NCBI RefSeq assembly: GCF_043641555.1
Contig: NZ_JBHZRJ010000002.1
Span: forward strand, 186,001-250,000
DNA: 64,000 nt
From: Saccharospirillum alexandrii_A
Lineage (GTDB): Bacteria; Pseudomonadota; Gammaproteobacteria; Pseudomonadales; Natronospirillaceae
Reading direction: 5' to 3'
Below the pieces are notes generated by a model, which was not told the DNA's origin, did not search any database, and worked only from the letters and a program-made list of their open reading frames with translations. The number at the start of each line of letters is the position of its first letter. Within the stretch, counting starts at the first letter, position 1. The position numbers were made by a program, and so were the translations under genes. Positions 9,245 through 18,255 of the stretch are shown one piece after another.

Positions 9245-9724
9245 ATGAACCGTCGCGGTCTGACCAATGCCTTGCTTTACCAGGCGAGGCTCATGCTGAC
9301 ACTGGCGGAGCAGGAGGCGGTGCCTGCGCAACGTCAGGCCTGCGCCTCTTCATTTGAAGTGCTGGCTCACCGAGCATGGCTCGCGGCTCAGTGTGAAGCG
9401 GCTGAGTCTTATGGCGTGTCACTGGCGCCGGAGACACCCCTGAGTGAACTGTTGGACGCCTGGCGTGAAAGACGCCCTGATGCCTGGGAACTCAACGCAG
9501 TGCAAGCAGGCTTGGGGCAGTCCGGTCACTGGATGCAACAACTGCATCGCTATCTGACCCATTGGTCGACGGGTGTGATACCGGAAGGCGTCAAAAAAGC
9601 CGACCCAAACCGCATTGCGCTGGTCTCTGACGATAACCAAGAACCTACAAATCATTACCGCAGAATTCTGAATGAGCTGCAACAATGGGTCGATGATGTG
9701 AGAGCTCAAGGCGACCACAGTTAA
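9245..9724 (+). CDS. Conserved hypothetical protein, possibly DUF6586
   Basis: Soluble, mainly helical protein of 159 residues with no signal peptide or known catalytic motif. The start MNRRGLTNALLYQARLML and overall composition recall the DUF6586 family of pseudomonads, but this is from memory and not certain. It starts three bases after the preceding yfaZ-like stop and is followed after 75 bases by another small conserved gene. Function unknown. Confidence 0.6.
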   Translation: MNRRGLTNALLYQARLMLTLAEQEAVPAQRQACASSFEVLAHRAWLAAQCEAAESYGVSLAPETPLSELLDAWRERRPDAWELNAVQAGLGQSGHWMQQLHRYLTHWSTGVIPEGVKKADPNRIALVSDDNQEPTNHYRRILNELQQWVDDVRAQGDHS

Positions 9725-9799
9725 CGAACCGGTTTGGCTGACCCCCCGAGCCGTAGCGGCCGAAGTCGGGTTCTGCCTAAAGTTGAAACTAAGGGCCAT

Positions 9800-10033
9800 A
9801 TGTACTGGGAAATTATCGAGCTGGCTAACGGCGAAGTGGCATTGCGCCGGGCCGATTCCAATGACGATCCGTTGCTGGTCATCCGCTTTTCGGATGAAGC
9901 CAAGGAGCGCCTGAAAGAGCAGCGCCTGGATGTTGCCCGCGCTATGATTTCAGCCGGCGTGCAGGTGGCAACAGAAATTGAATCCGGCGAAGAAACCGAA
10001 GAAATGGACGACGACGAGATGATCGTCCACTAA
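9800..10033 (+). CDS. Small acidic conserved protein
   Basis: Protein of 77 residues starting MYWEIIELANGEVALRRAD and ending in a strongly acidic tail (EETEEMDDDEM). Similar short proteins beginning MYWE.IEL..GEVVLRRA occur in pseudomonads next to small genes like the one upstream. I chose the ATG at 9800 (AAGGG just before it) over the longer frame from 9734, because the extra residues are not of conserved type. No function is known. The last Glu/Asp stretch suggests a soluble protein that may bind a partner, but this is inference. Confidence 0.68.
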   Translation: MYWEIIELANGEVALRRADSNDDPLLVIRFSDEAKERLKEQRLDVARAMISAGVQVATEIESGEETEEMDDDEMIVH

Positions 10034-10147
10034 CCATACCCGCACAGCGCGGTAATGGCCGGCCGTTTCCGTCACCGCTGGTGTGCTACATCCTCCTGTT
10101 ACACCCTTATGTAATGCCCTCCGAGGTTCCTTTCTCACGCTCCCCCG

Positions 10148-10783
10148 CTACTGATATTCTCGGTACCAGCGCCTGACCGCGGCTACGTACTGTTCAGTTT
10201 CAGGGTAGGGGGGAATGCCCTGGTAGCGGGCCACGGCGGTTTCCCCGGCATTGTAGGCCGCCAGTGCCAGATCAAGATCGCGATAGCGTTGCATCAGATA
10301 CTTGAGGTGGGCGGCACCGGCGTGAATGTTCTCTCTCGGGTCGGTGATGTTGCGCACCCGATACTGGGCTGCTGTTGCCGGCATCAACTGCATCAGGCCC
10401 ATGGCACCTTTGTGCGACCGCGCATTGACCTGAAAATTGGATTCCTGCCGGATAACCGCACGAATGAGATTCGCATCCAGCTGGTACTGACTGGCGGCCG
10501 TGCTGATGTGTTGTTCGATCTCGGCCCGGCCCTGAAGTCCATCCGGGTCTCTGAGCCGCTGACCGGCATGGCGCGCATTCAAACCACTGTGTTCCAGAAC
10601 GTAACCGGGTAAGGATACTGGCCGGTTGGTTACTACGCGTTCGCCGGAAGGCGTCAGGTAGATGTACAGATCGGCTGCGGCGGCAGGTAACGTTGTCAGC
10701 CAACAGATAATCAGCTTCAGGAGCCAGCCGTTTGGCGAGACAGTAGGGCGCACGATTAGTGCGTTCAATCTGGTTTGACGCAA
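10148..10783 (-). CDS. Lytic transglycosylase, SLT domain
   Basis: Periplasmic peptidoglycan-cleaving enzyme of 211 residues. Residues 20-37 form a signal peptide ending in AAAA. Residues 90-200 form the SLT (goose lysozyme-like) domain with catalytic Glu114 in RQESNF and the motifs KGAMGLMQLMPATA and AYNAGE. The start is TTG at 10783, supported by GGGAG nine bases upstream; no ATG is present before the signal sequence. It is the last gene of a minus-strand run after roxA (gap 17 bases). It resembles small MltC/Slt-type proteins found as single-domain enzymes. Confidence 0.87.
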   Translation of the reverse strand: MRQTRLNALIVRPTVSPNGWLLKLIICWLTTLPAAAADLYIYLTPSGERVVTNRPVSLPGYVLEHSGLNARHAGQRLRDPDGLQGRAEIEQHISTAASQYQLDANLIRAVIRQESNFQVNARSHKGAMGLMQLMPATAAQYRVRNITDPRENIHAGAAHLKYLMQRYRDLDLALAAYNAGETAVARYQGIPPYPETEQYVAAVRRWYREYQ

Positions 10784-10800
10784 GGGTTACTGCTCCCGCG

Positions 10801-11925
10801 TTATTCGTCGTCGAAATAGAAGGCGTCGTGGCCGACCAGTGATGTCAATATAGACAACCGAGCCGCATTGTCCTGGCTGCCAAGATCCGATGCGTTGATG
10901 CGTTTTTGCTCGCACAGCCAGCGTAAGCCATCGGCGGGCAGGTCGGTTTCTATGGCTTCGCCATCCACAAAGAGCATTCCGGGTTGATAGGCGAGTCTGA
11001 CCGAGGCATTGCGGATCAGTGGTTGCCGTTGTAACTGGCGGGCGATATCGGCCTTGCTCAGTGAGGGCTCTTCAAGCGGGGCGTCACCGTATTTGGGCTG
11101 GGTCATGTAGCTGCCAAACCACCGCGCCATGGCATCACGGTCTTGTACCAGGCTTTGCAGCATGGTCTGAATGCGGTCTATATCGGCGGTGGTAATGCGG
11201 TGGCTGTCGTCGCGGGCGTCCAGATCTGCGTCCTGGTAGCGGTCAAAATCTGAACTGGTATTGGCAAGGAACTGGGCAAAATCTACCAGCGTTTCAGCCT
11301 GGCTGGGTGCGCGAAAGCCAATGGAGTAGGTGATGCAGTCTTTGCTCAGGGCTTCTCCCCAGTGTGCGATTCCCGGTGGCACGTAGAGCATATCGCCCGG
11401 TTTCAGAACCCAGCGCTCCTGTTCGTCAAAGTGGGCGAGTATGCTCAAATCGGTATCGTCACGGCGATCATCGGCTTCGTCACAGGATTGGCCGATGCGC
11501 CATTCCCGCTCTCCTTCAACTTGAATTAAAAACACATCGTAGTGATCAAAATGCGGCCCGACACCGCCGCCGGGGACGGCATAGGAGATCATGATGTCAT
11601 CCATACGCCATGCGGGTATGAAACTGAAGGCATCAAACAGCGCCGCTATTTCGGGCACCCAGTGATCGACGGCCTGAACCAGCAGCGTCCAGTCTTTTTC
11701 CGGCAGTTGGGCGAAATCATCTTCGAAGAAGGGGCCGTGGCGCAATGTCCAGTCGTTGGCTGTTACCAGGCGTGATTCCACGTCTGGTTCGGTAGCCAGA
11801 CCAGCCAGCTCATCGCCACTGATGCCGGGCAGGCCATCGGGGAAGGCCTGGCGTATCAGGTAGGGAGTCTTTTGCCAGTACTGGCTCAGAAATTCCTGGC
11901 CACTGAGGCCGCCGAGCATATCCAT
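10801..11925 (-). CDS. roxA: Ribosomal protein uL16 3-hydroxylase (JmjC oxygenase)
   Basis: Fe(II)/2-oxoglutarate oxygenase of 374 residues, YcfD/RoxA family, which hydroxylates an arginine of ribosomal protein L16. The metal triad H125-x-D127...H188 is visible (PHFDHYD, PPGIAHWG), at the same positions as in E. coli YcfD. The C-terminal half is the winged-helix dimerisation region of this family. The start at 11925 has AGGTGA five bases upstream; the upstream frame to 12000 lacks one. It lies downstream of purB on the same strand with a 120-base gap that carries a hairpin. Confidence 0.92.
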   Translation of the reverse strand: MDMLGGLSGQEFLSQYWQKTPYLIRQAFPDGLPGISGDELAGLATEPDVESRLVTANDWTLRHGPFFEDDFAQLPEKDWTLLVQAVDHWVPEIAALFDAFSFIPAWRMDDIMISYAVPGGGVGPHFDHYDVFLIQVEGEREWRIGQSCDEADDRRDDTDLSILAHFDEQERWVLKPGDMLYVPPGIAHWGEALSKDCITYSIGFRAPSQAETLVDFAQFLANTSSDFDRYQDADLDARDDSHRITTADIDRIQTMLQSLVQDRDAMARWFGSYMTQPKYGDAPLEEPSLSKADIARQLQRQPLIRNASVRLAYQPGMLFVDGEAIETDLPADGLRWLCEQKRINASDLGSQDNAARLSILTSLVGHDAFYFDDE

Positions 11926-12010
11926 GAGAGTCACCTGAGTCGGAGTAGTATGGAGCAGCAACTGCACAGTCAGTTTTGCAGCAAACCAGCGATAGTACAA
12001 GGCGGGTGAG

Positions 12011-12034
12011 TCGGGCAGATTGTCGCCTGCCCGA
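12011..12034 (-). other. Hairpin between purB and roxA
   Basis: TCGGGCAG pairs with CTGCCCGA over an 8-base loop, just after the purB stop. No T run follows in the minus direction, so it is a possible mRNA processing or stability element. Confidence 0.4.
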
Positions 12035-12045
12035 CCGGTGGGGCA

Positions 12046-13422
12046 TCAGATTGAGTCGATGCTTTTGGCCTGCTCGGCAGCGTTGCCCAGATATGTGGCC
12101 GGGGTCAGCGCCAGCAAGGCTTCTTTGGCGCTTTCAGGCAGGTCGAGGTGGTTCACGAAATCTTGCATCATGGGCTCGGTAATGGCTTTGCCGCGGGTAA
12201 AGGCTTTCAGCTTTTCATAGGGCTCTTCAATGCCGTAGCGACGCATAACCGTCTGAATAGCCTCAGCCATGACTTCCCAGGCCTGGTTGAGATCCTGGTT
12301 CAGTCGATCCGGGTTGGCTTCCAGTTTGCTGATGCCTTTTTGAGTGGCCTGGTAGGCGATAAGGCTGTGCGCCAGGCCGACACCCATTGAGCGCAGTACG
12401 GTAGAGTCGGTCAGGTCTCGCTGCCAGCGGGAAATCGGCAATTTGGCCGCCAGGTGCGCCAGAATCGCATTGGCCAGGCCCAGGTTGCCCTCGGAGTTCT
12501 CGAAATCGATCGGGTTGACCTTGTGCGGCATGGTCGAACTACCGACTTCACCGGCAATGGTGCGCTGCTTGAAATACCCCAGCGAAATATAACCCCAGAT
12601 GTCCCGGTCGAAATCAATGAGGATGGTGTTATAGCGGGCGATGGCATCAAAGAGTTCCGCCATGTAATCGTGCGGTTCGATCTGGGTGGTAAAGGGGTTG
12701 AGTGTCAGGCCCAGTGACTGGATAAAAGCGTCGGCGTTAGCGGCCCAGTCGATGTCCGGGTAGGCCGACAGGTGGGCATTGTAATTGCCAACGGCGCCAT
12801 TGATTTTCCCCAGGTACTCCACTGACTCGACCTGGCGGATCTGACGACCCAGGCGGTAGGCAACGTTCGCCATTTCCTTGCCCAGGGTGGTGGGTGAGGC
12901 AGTCTGGCCATGTGTGCGGCTGAGCATGGGCTGGTCGGCGTGGTTTTTTGCCAGGGCAGCTATGTCGTCACGAATCGTGCGCATCTGCGGCAGCAGTACG
13001 TCGACAATGCCGGTTTTCAGCATCAGTGCATGTGACAGGTTATTGATGTCTTCCGAGGTGCAGGCAAAGTGAACAAATTCAGTCACCTGGCTGAGTTCGT
13101 CCAGCTCACTTAACCGGGTTTTCAGGAAATACTCGATCGCTTTGACATCGTGGTTGGTGGTGCGCTCAATGGCTTTGATGGCTTCGGCATCGGCCAGTGA
13201 GAACTGATCTACGATGGCATCAAGAAAGGCACTGGCCTCGATTGAAAAAGGCGCCAGCTCGGCAATGTCAGCGTGACTGGCCAGTTGCTGCAGCCAGCGC
13301 ACCTCGACCGTGACCCGGGCTTTGATCAGGCCATATTCGCTGAAAACAGACCGAAACGCTTCGGTTTTGGAGCCATATCGGCCATCAATAGGGGAGATCG
13401 CGGTGAGCGCGTTTAATTCCAT
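12046..13422 (-). CDS. purB: Adenylosuccinate lyase
   Basis: Purine biosynthesis enzyme of 458 residues that splits adenylosuccinate to AMP and SAICAR to AICAR, releasing fumarate. The family signature SSTMPHKVNPIDFEN with the mobile catalytic loop serine is present, as are the TSEDI and SRTHGQTA motifs. The ATG at 13422 gives MELNALTAISPIDGRYG, the standard N-terminus; the frame extends upstream to 13503 without conserved residues. It lies downstream of hflD, as in E. coli, but separated by a 346-base gap with a repeat-like element. Confidence 0.96.
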   Translation of the reverse strand: MELNALTAISPIDGRYGSKTEAFRSVFSEYGLIKARVTVEVRWLQQLASHADIAELAPFSIEASAFLDAIVDQFSLADAEAIKAIERTTNHDVKAIEYFLKTRLSELDELSQVTEFVHFACTSEDINNLSHALMLKTGIVDVLLPQMRTIRDDIAALAKNHADQPMLSRTHGQTASPTTLGKEMANVAYRLGRQIRQVESVEYLGKINGAVGNYNAHLSAYPDIDWAANADAFIQSLGLTLNPFTTQIEPHDYMAELFDAIARYNTILIDFDRDIWGYISLGYFKQRTIAGEVGSSTMPHKVNPIDFENSEGNLGLANAILAHLAAKLPISRWQRDLTDSTVLRSMGVGLAHSLIAYQATQKGISKLEANPDRLNQDLNQAWEVMAEAIQTVMRRYGIEEPYEKLKAFTRGKAITEPMMQDFVNHLDLPESAKEALLALTPATYLGNAAEQAKSIDSI

Positions 13423-13768
13423 GGTGCCAGGTTCCCGTCGGTGCATGCGTGAAGGCGGGCGATTATACCGGTCAGCCGCCAGACAGGCCAATGCTTCGGG
13501 CACTAATGCTCGGGTCGTTTACGTCGCCCCGAGTCCGCGGCAGGTGGCAGAGCTGTTACTGCAGGGGCGCCGTGAATACCTCCAAGGCTTAACTTCGGGA
13601 TATGAATCCCCTCCATGGGATTCACCCTTCGGGCTCGCTGCGCTCTTGCTAAAACGCTCCCGGCGTTTTAGTCCATGCCTCAGATACCCCCGCATTAGCA
13701 GCTCTGACAGCCGTCGCTCATTTATTGCAAACGCCTCAGTCTTTGCTTAACCGTGTCGAAAACAAAGC
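13423..13768. other. 346-base intergenic region between hflD and purB
   Basis: No gene is supported here. The frames that cross it are open by chance. It contains a structured block with two hairpins (13603-13670), described separately, inside an otherwise conserved hflD-purB pair. Confidence 0.7.
13603..13670. repeat. Two-hairpin intergenic element
   Basis: TGAATCCC (13603-13610) pairs with GGGATTCA (13617-13624) over the loop CTCCAT. TAAAACGC (13650-13657) pairs with GCGTTTTA (13663-13670) over TCCCG. The bases between read CCCTTCGGGCTCGCTGCGCTC, and a conserved-looking block (CAGAGCTGTTACTGCAGGGG) lies before it. The layout is like scattered intergenic repeats of marine gammaproteobacteria. 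Copy number cannot be seen from one window. Confidence 0.5.
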
Positions 13769-14392
13769 CTAGACTCTTGCAAGCAACTGCTCAGCGGTAT
13801 CATGCAGTTTTGAGCGTTTTACCACGATATGCCAGCGTCGGCCGCCCAGTTGATGCCACAGGTGGGCACTGCGTATGCCGAACAGAAGAGCCGTGCGAAC
13901 CTGTTCGGCGATGTTCGGGTTCTGCAGGTAAGACGGGTTGCCCATAACCCGGATGCGAAAATCCAGTTTGCTGACGCTCTGCTGATAGCTGTTGGCGACG
14001 GCGGCAATGACCGATTCATGCAGCGCATCATCGAAATAGGCGCACTGATCAACCGCCCGCGTCAGGTGCTGGCTGAGCGCCTCCATCAAGTCATCCCGTG
14101 CCGTGAGCTTTCTCTGGGCATGCAAAATGCCCATGGCATAGCGCAGTACATCCGGTGACATACCCTTGCCACGCTTCGCCAACACTTCCTTAAGCCCCTC
14201 AAGCCCGGTTTTCACGCCTATAATGCCGCCATAGACCTCTTCAACCGAGCTCGGATTCAGGTTAAGCACGGTGCGAATACTCTGCTCAAGTCGAGGGCGT
14301 TCCAGGCTGCCCTGGCGTGCCAGCTGCTCGACCATCAGAGCGGACTGGAATACGCCAGCCAGTGCCAGAACCTGATTGCTAAACTGATTCAT
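13769..14392 (-). CDS. hflD: HflD homologue (DUF489)
   Basis: Helical protein of 207 residues, family HflD/YcfC. In E. coli HflD is a membrane-associated protein that binds phage lambda CII and affects lysogeny; its host role is unclear. The N-terminus MNQFSNQVLALAGVFQSA and the block PSSVEEVYGGIIGVKTGLEGL are typical. Start supported by AAGGAAG five bases before ATG. It lies between mnmA and purB, the usual order. Confidence 0.92.
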   Translation of the reverse strand: MNQFSNQVLALAGVFQSALMVEQLARQGSLERPRLEQSIRTVLNLNPSSVEEVYGGIIGVKTGLEGLKEVLAKRGKGMSPDVLRYAMGILHAQRKLTARDDLMEALSQHLTRAVDQCAYFDDALHESVIAAVANSYQQSVSKLDFRIRVMGNPSYLQNPNIAEQVRTALLFGIRSAHLWHQLGGRRWHIVVKRSKLHDTAEQLLARV

Positions 14393-14494
14393 TAACTTCC
14401 TTAATGCTTTTCATATCAAAGGGTTAGGTAGCATTGTTAATGTTGAATATGTCTCATTGGGCGATACCTAATCCCGGGGTTCAGCCGTGGTAAT

Positions 14495-15586
14495 TCACCA
14501 GGTGCGTTCGATAACACCACCACCGAGGCAGACTTCGCCATCGTAGAAAACGGCGGATTGTCCGGGTGTAATGGCCCGTTGAGGTTGTTCAAACTCAACC
14601 CGGTAACCGTTGTCGGTTGCGGTAATCTGACAGGCCTGGTCGGGCTGCCGGTAACGGTGCTTGCACATCAGTCTGGCTGGCAGTGCAGGGGCTTCACCGG
14701 CCACCCAATAGACCGAAGACAGGGCCAGTTCCTGAGTGTAGAGCGCTGGGTTGTCCGTTCCCTGCACCACGGTCAATACGTTCCGTTCCAGGTCTTTGGC
14801 TGCGACAAACCAGGGGGCTTCGGGGTGGTTGCGGGTACCGCCGATGCCCAGCCCCTGGCGCTGGCCGATGGTGTAGTACATCAGCCCCTGGTGTTCTCCG
14901 ATCACCTCGCCGCTGTCAGTTTCTATCGTTCCCGGGCGAGCGGGCAGGTATTGCTTCAGAAAGTCACTGAAGCGGCGCTCGCCAATAAAACAAATGCCGG
15001 TGCTGTCTTTCTTGCGGGCGGTCGCCAGCTGGTACTTTTCGGCAATACGGCGTACTTCCGGTTTTTCCAGCTCACCGACCGGAAACAGGGTTTTCGCAAA
15101 TTCTTCGTGGCCGACAGCATGCAGGAAATAGGACTGGTCTTTATTGGTATCCAGGCCGCGCAGCAGTTGGGTGCCCTGGTCTGTGGTTCGGGTTCGGGTG
15201 TAGTGCCCAGTGGCGATTTTGTCGGCTCCGAGCGTCAGGGCGTAGTCCAGAAAAGCTTTGAACTTGATCTCCCGGTTGCACAGGATATCCGGGTTGGGGG
15301 TTCTTCCAGCCTGGTATTCTTCCAGAAAATGTTCAAACACGTGATCCCAATACTCGGCCGCAAAATTAGCCTTGTGCAGGTGAATGCCCAGCCGGTCGCT
15401 GACGGCCTGGGCATCGGCAAGGTCTTCCTTGGCGGTGCAGTATTCAGTGCCGTCGTCTTCATCCCAGTTTTTCATGAACAGGCCTTCGACCTGGTAACCG
15501 GCCTCCAGCAGCAATGCCGCCGTTACAGAAGAGTCGACACCGCCGGACATACCGACGATGACTTTGGTTGAGGCAGCTGAGGTCAT
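14495..15586 (-). CDS. mnmA: tRNA-specific 2-thiouridylase
   Basis: Enzyme of 363 residues that adenylates U34 of Lys, Glu and Gln tRNAs and inserts sulfur to give s2U. The PP-loop GMSGGVDSS is near the N-terminus. The catalytic cysteines lie in NPDILCNREIKF and TGICFIGERRF. The sulfur reaches it through TusBCD-TusE, also encoded here at 35017-36438. I use the ATG at 15586 because the frame upstream begins with a TTG without ribosome site inside the nudix gene. It follows the nudix gene by four bases and precedes hflD. Confidence 0.94.
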   Translation of the reverse strand: MTSAASTKVIVGMSGGVDSSVTAALLLEAGYQVEGLFMKNWDEDDGTEYCTAKEDLADAQAVSDRLGIHLHKANFAAEYWDHVFEHFLEEYQAGRTPNPDILCNREIKFKAFLDYALTLGADKIATGHYTRTRTTDQGTQLLRGLDTNKDQSYFLHAVGHEEFAKTLFPVGELEKPEVRRIAEKYQLATARKKDSTGICFIGERRFSDFLKQYLPARPGTIETDSGEVIGEHQGLMYYTIGQRQGLGIGGTRNHPEAPWFVAAKDLERNVLTVVQGTDNPALYTQELALSSVYWVAGEAPALPARLMCKHRYRQPDQACQITATDNGYRVEFEQPQRAITPGQSAVFYDGEVCLGGGVIERTW

Positions 15587-15590
15587 GGGG

Positions 15591-16061
15591 TTAAAGGCTC
15601 CCGGGGGCAATCATGGGGTGAATGAGTGATAGAGGATACCGCTGTCCGGCCTGATAATCGGCCAGTGCCTGGCTGACCAGCGCGCTGCGCAGCGGGTAGT
15701 GACCGGCAAGCAGCTGTTCAACAGACAGCCAGTCTACGGCCAGAATATCGGTGTCGCGCGGGCTGTTTTCAACCCATTCGGGCTGATCGGCTGTGAAGCA
15801 AACGCGCAAATAATGAATGCCGGTGGTGGGGTGCACGGATTGGTAGATGCCAACCAGTCCGGTCAGACGCACCTGGTACTGGGTCTCTTCCAGCGTTTCC
15901 CGGCGCGCGGCATCCAGAAGAGACTCTCCCGGTTCGACATGACCGGCAGGCTGGTTCCATCCGTTTATACCGTTATCATTTTCATTAACCATCAATATGC
16001 GCTGGTTTTCTTCTACAATAACGGCTGTTGTGAGATGGGGCATTTCAGGTGCAGCAGCCAT
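15591..16061 (-). CDS. Nudix hydrolase (NudJ-like)
   Basis: Nudix enzyme of 156 residues. The box fits G-x5-E-x7-R-E-x2-E-E: GHVEPGE, seven residues, then RETLEE. Proteins in this position before mnmA resemble NudJ (YmfB), which hydrolyses thiamin pyrophosphate precursors and nucleoside phosphates; the substrate here is not proven. The start is at 16061, where AGGAGA precedes ATG by five bases; the longer frame to 16184 runs into the fabV promoter region. First gene of the nudix-mnmA-hflD-purB run, divergent from fabV. Confidence 0.85.
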   Translation of the reverse strand: MAAAPEMPHLTTAVIVEENQRILMVNENDNGINGWNQPAGHVEPGESLLDAARRETLEETQYQVRLTGLVGIYQSVHPTTGIHYLRVCFTADQPEWVENSPRDTDILAVDWLSVEQLLAGHYPLRSALVSQALADYQAGQRYPLSLIHPMIAPGSL

Positions 16062-16290
16062 GTTGTCTCCTGTAGCGGCAGGGTAAATGAAGCCGTTCGT
16101 CTGCGCCGCGGTGTTGCAACGAACAGGAACAGGGTACGCTTTAGTATCTGGACACTGTTCGTATCCGTCACAAGTCTTTTGCATTCAAACCAGAGCGTTG
16201 GCAGCCTACTGGACGTAAAATGAATCATAACAAGAGCGTTACACTGACGTCTGCTGCGCTCATACGCGAACCGAGATTAAGGAACCCGGC

Positions 16291-17472
16291 ATGATCATCA
16301 AACCCAAGGTACGTGGTTTTATTTGCACCACCGCACACCCAACGGGCTGTGCCCTGCACGTTCAGGAGCAGATCGACTATGTAAAAGCCCATCCGCCCGC
16401 AGCTGAAGGCCCCAAAAACGTGTTGGTGATTGGCTCTTCAACGGGCTATGGCCTGGCGTCGCGCATTGTCTCTGGCTTTGGCTTCAAGGCCAATACTCTG
16501 GGGGTCATGTTCGAAAAAGAACCGACAGAGCGTCGCACTGCCTCGGCGGGTTGGTACAACACCCGAGCCTACGAGAAAGCTGCAACCGAGGCTGGATTGT
16601 ACGCTAAAACCTTTAATGCCGATGCGTTCAGTCACGAATGCAAGGCGGAAGTGATCGAAGAGATCAAGGCGTCTATGGGCAAGGTGGACCTGGTGGTCTA
16701 CAGCCTGGCCTCTCCGCGTCGCAAAGACCCCGATACCGGCGACGTCTATATGTCGACCTTGAAGCCAATCGGCGGGGCGGTGACCCGCAAGAGTTTGAAT
16801 ACCGATACCCGGGAAGTGTCCGAGGTCACTCTGGAGCCGGCGAATGACGATGAAATCGCCAATACCATCAAGGTAATGGGCGGGCAGGACTGGGAATTGT
16901 GGCTAAAGGCACTGGCTGACGCCGATGTATTGGCCGAGGGTGCCAAGACAACAGCCTACACCTACATCGGCCGCGAGCTCACGTTCCCTATTTATGGCGA
17001 AGCCACCATTGGCCGCGCCAAGGAAGACCTTGATCGCGCAGCGGCGGCCATTGACCAGTCACTGAAATCCAGCCTGGGTGGCAGTGCGTGTGTCTCGGTA
17101 CTGAAAGCACTGGTTACTCAGTCGAGTTCTGCCATCCCGGTCATGCCGTTGTACATCTCTTTGCTGTATCGGGTGATGAAAGAGCAGGGCACGCACGAAG
17201 GTTGCATTGAGCAGATCAACACACTGCTGACGGGCGAGCTTTACTCGGGGAAAGATGAGCTCACGCTGGATGAACATGGCCGGGTACGTGTGGACCTGAA
17301 AGAACTGACCGACGAAGTGCAGAGTCGGGTTGAGACATTGTGGCACCAGGTGACAACGGAAAACCTTACCGAGTTGTCCGACTTCGAGGGCTACCAGAAG
17401 GAGTTTTTCCGCCTGTTCGGCTTCGGTTACGACCAGGTGGATTATGACCAGGACGTTGACCCGGTCGTTTAA
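16291..17472 (+). CDS. fabV: Enoyl-ACP reductase FabV
   Basis: NADH-dependent trans-2-enoyl-ACP/CoA reductase of 393 residues, last step of the fatty acid elongation cycle. FabV-type enzymes are triclosan-resistant alternatives to FabI. The N-terminus MIIKPKVRGFICTTAHP, the dinucleotide motif VIGSSTGYGLASRI and the active-site region PIYGEATIGRAK (Tyr-x8-Lys) are family marks. AAGGA lies 7 bases before the ATG. Monocistronic, followed by a strong terminator. Its last 107 bases overlap the rluE frame on the other strand. Confidence 0.95.
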   Translation: MIIKPKVRGFICTTAHPTGCALHVQEQIDYVKAHPPAAEGPKNVLVIGSSTGYGLASRIVSGFGFKANTLGVMFEKEPTERRTASAGWYNTRAYEKAATEAGLYAKTFNADAFSHECKAEVIEEIKASMGKVDLVVYSLASPRRKDPDTGDVYMSTLKPIGGAVTRKSLNTDTREVSEVTLEPANDDEIANTIKVMGGQDWELWLKALADADVLAEGAKTTAYTYIGRELTFPIYGEATIGRAKEDLDRAAAAIDQSLKSSLGGSACVSVLKALVTQSSSAIPVMPLYISLLYRVMKEQGTHEGCIEQINTLLTGELYSGKDELTLDEHGRVRVDLKELTDEVQSRVETLWHQVTTENLTELSDFEGYQKEFFRLFGFGYDQVDYDQDVDPVV

Positions 17473-18103
17473 CCCCCTGAGGTCCTATAGATGAGGCGCC
17501 TGTTGGGCGCCTTTTTTTAGACTTGACGTTTATACCGTTATCTAAAATGCGGTCTATCGCGATTTCCCGAAACTCCCCGCTTGCCAGATCATCGAGCGCA
17601 TAATGACCGATTTTCCAGCGAATCAGCCTTAGCGTCGGGTAGCCGATATGAGCGGTCATCCGCCGTACCTGACGGTTTCGTCCCTCTGTGATGACCAGTT
17701 GTAACCACTGGGTCGGGATATCTTTGCGCTCTCTGATGGGAGGGTGTCTTGGCCACAACGCTTCAGGCTCATCGATGAGTGTGACCTGTGCGGGTTGTGT
17801 CATGCCGTCTTTCAGTTTTACGCCCTGGCGCAACGGTGCGAGATCAGCTTCTGAGGGTATGCCTTCCACCTGAACCAGGTAGGTTTTTTCAACCTTGTTG
17901 GCCGGGTGAGCCAACTGATGTATCACGGCACCATCATCACTGAGCAACAGCAAGCCTTCGGAATCGAAATCCAGGCGACCAGCAGCGTACACCCCGGGAA
18001 TCGGGATGAAATCGGCCAGGGTGCTGCGGGGGAGTCCGGAGCGTTCGTCGGTAAACTGACACAGCACCTGAAAGGGTTTGTTAAACATGATTAAGGAGGT
18101 CAT
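17366..18103 (-). CDS. rluE: 23S rRNA pseudouridine synthase RluE-like, with basic tail
   Basis: RsuA/RluB/E/F-type synthase that isomerises a uridine of 23S rRNA. The catalytic Asp is in GRLDFDSEGLLLLSDDG, and EGRNRQVRRMTAHIGYPT is the second family motif. The catalytic part ends near IAIDRIL, where most RluE proteins end. Here the frame continues about 60 residues as a basic, Gly/Pro/Arg/Ser-rich tail that reads through the fabV terminator and 107 bases into fabV. The start is uncertain: ATG 18103 or ATG 18088, neither with a good ribosome site. Confidence 0.82.
   Translation of the reverse strand: MTSLIMFNKPFQVLCQFTDERSGLPRSTLADFIPIPGVYAAGRLDFDSEGLLLLSDDGAVIHQLAHPANKVEKTYLVQVEGIPSEADLAPLRQGVKLKDGMTQPAQVTLIDEPEALWPRHPPIRERKDIPTQWLQLVITEGRNRQVRRMTAHIGYPTLRLIRWKIGHYALDDLASGEFREIAIDRILDNGINVKSKKRRPTGASSIGPQGVKRPGQRPGHNPPGRNRSRTGGKTPSGSPRSRTTR
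17494..17518 (+). terminator. Intrinsic terminator of fabV
   Basis: AGGCGCC and GGCGCCT form a 7-base-pair stem, followed by seven T. It lies within the frame that encodes the rluE tail on the opposite strand. Confidence 0.85.
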
Positions 18104-18255
18104 TGCGAGTGTTCTGGGCCTTTTAGAGGTGTTATCCGTGCAACCCGGCGTGCAACGCATGGTACCAAAGTCACATCCGTTGGTGCTGTAAGTAGACAAA
18201 CGATTCCGTTATACTCCGCCGCCGTTGAAACCATAATACACAGATGGAGTGAACC

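Noticed and set aside
14558..15571. 337-codon frame opposite mnmA
   Set aside because: Shadow of mnmA, in a frame favoured by GC-rich codon use.
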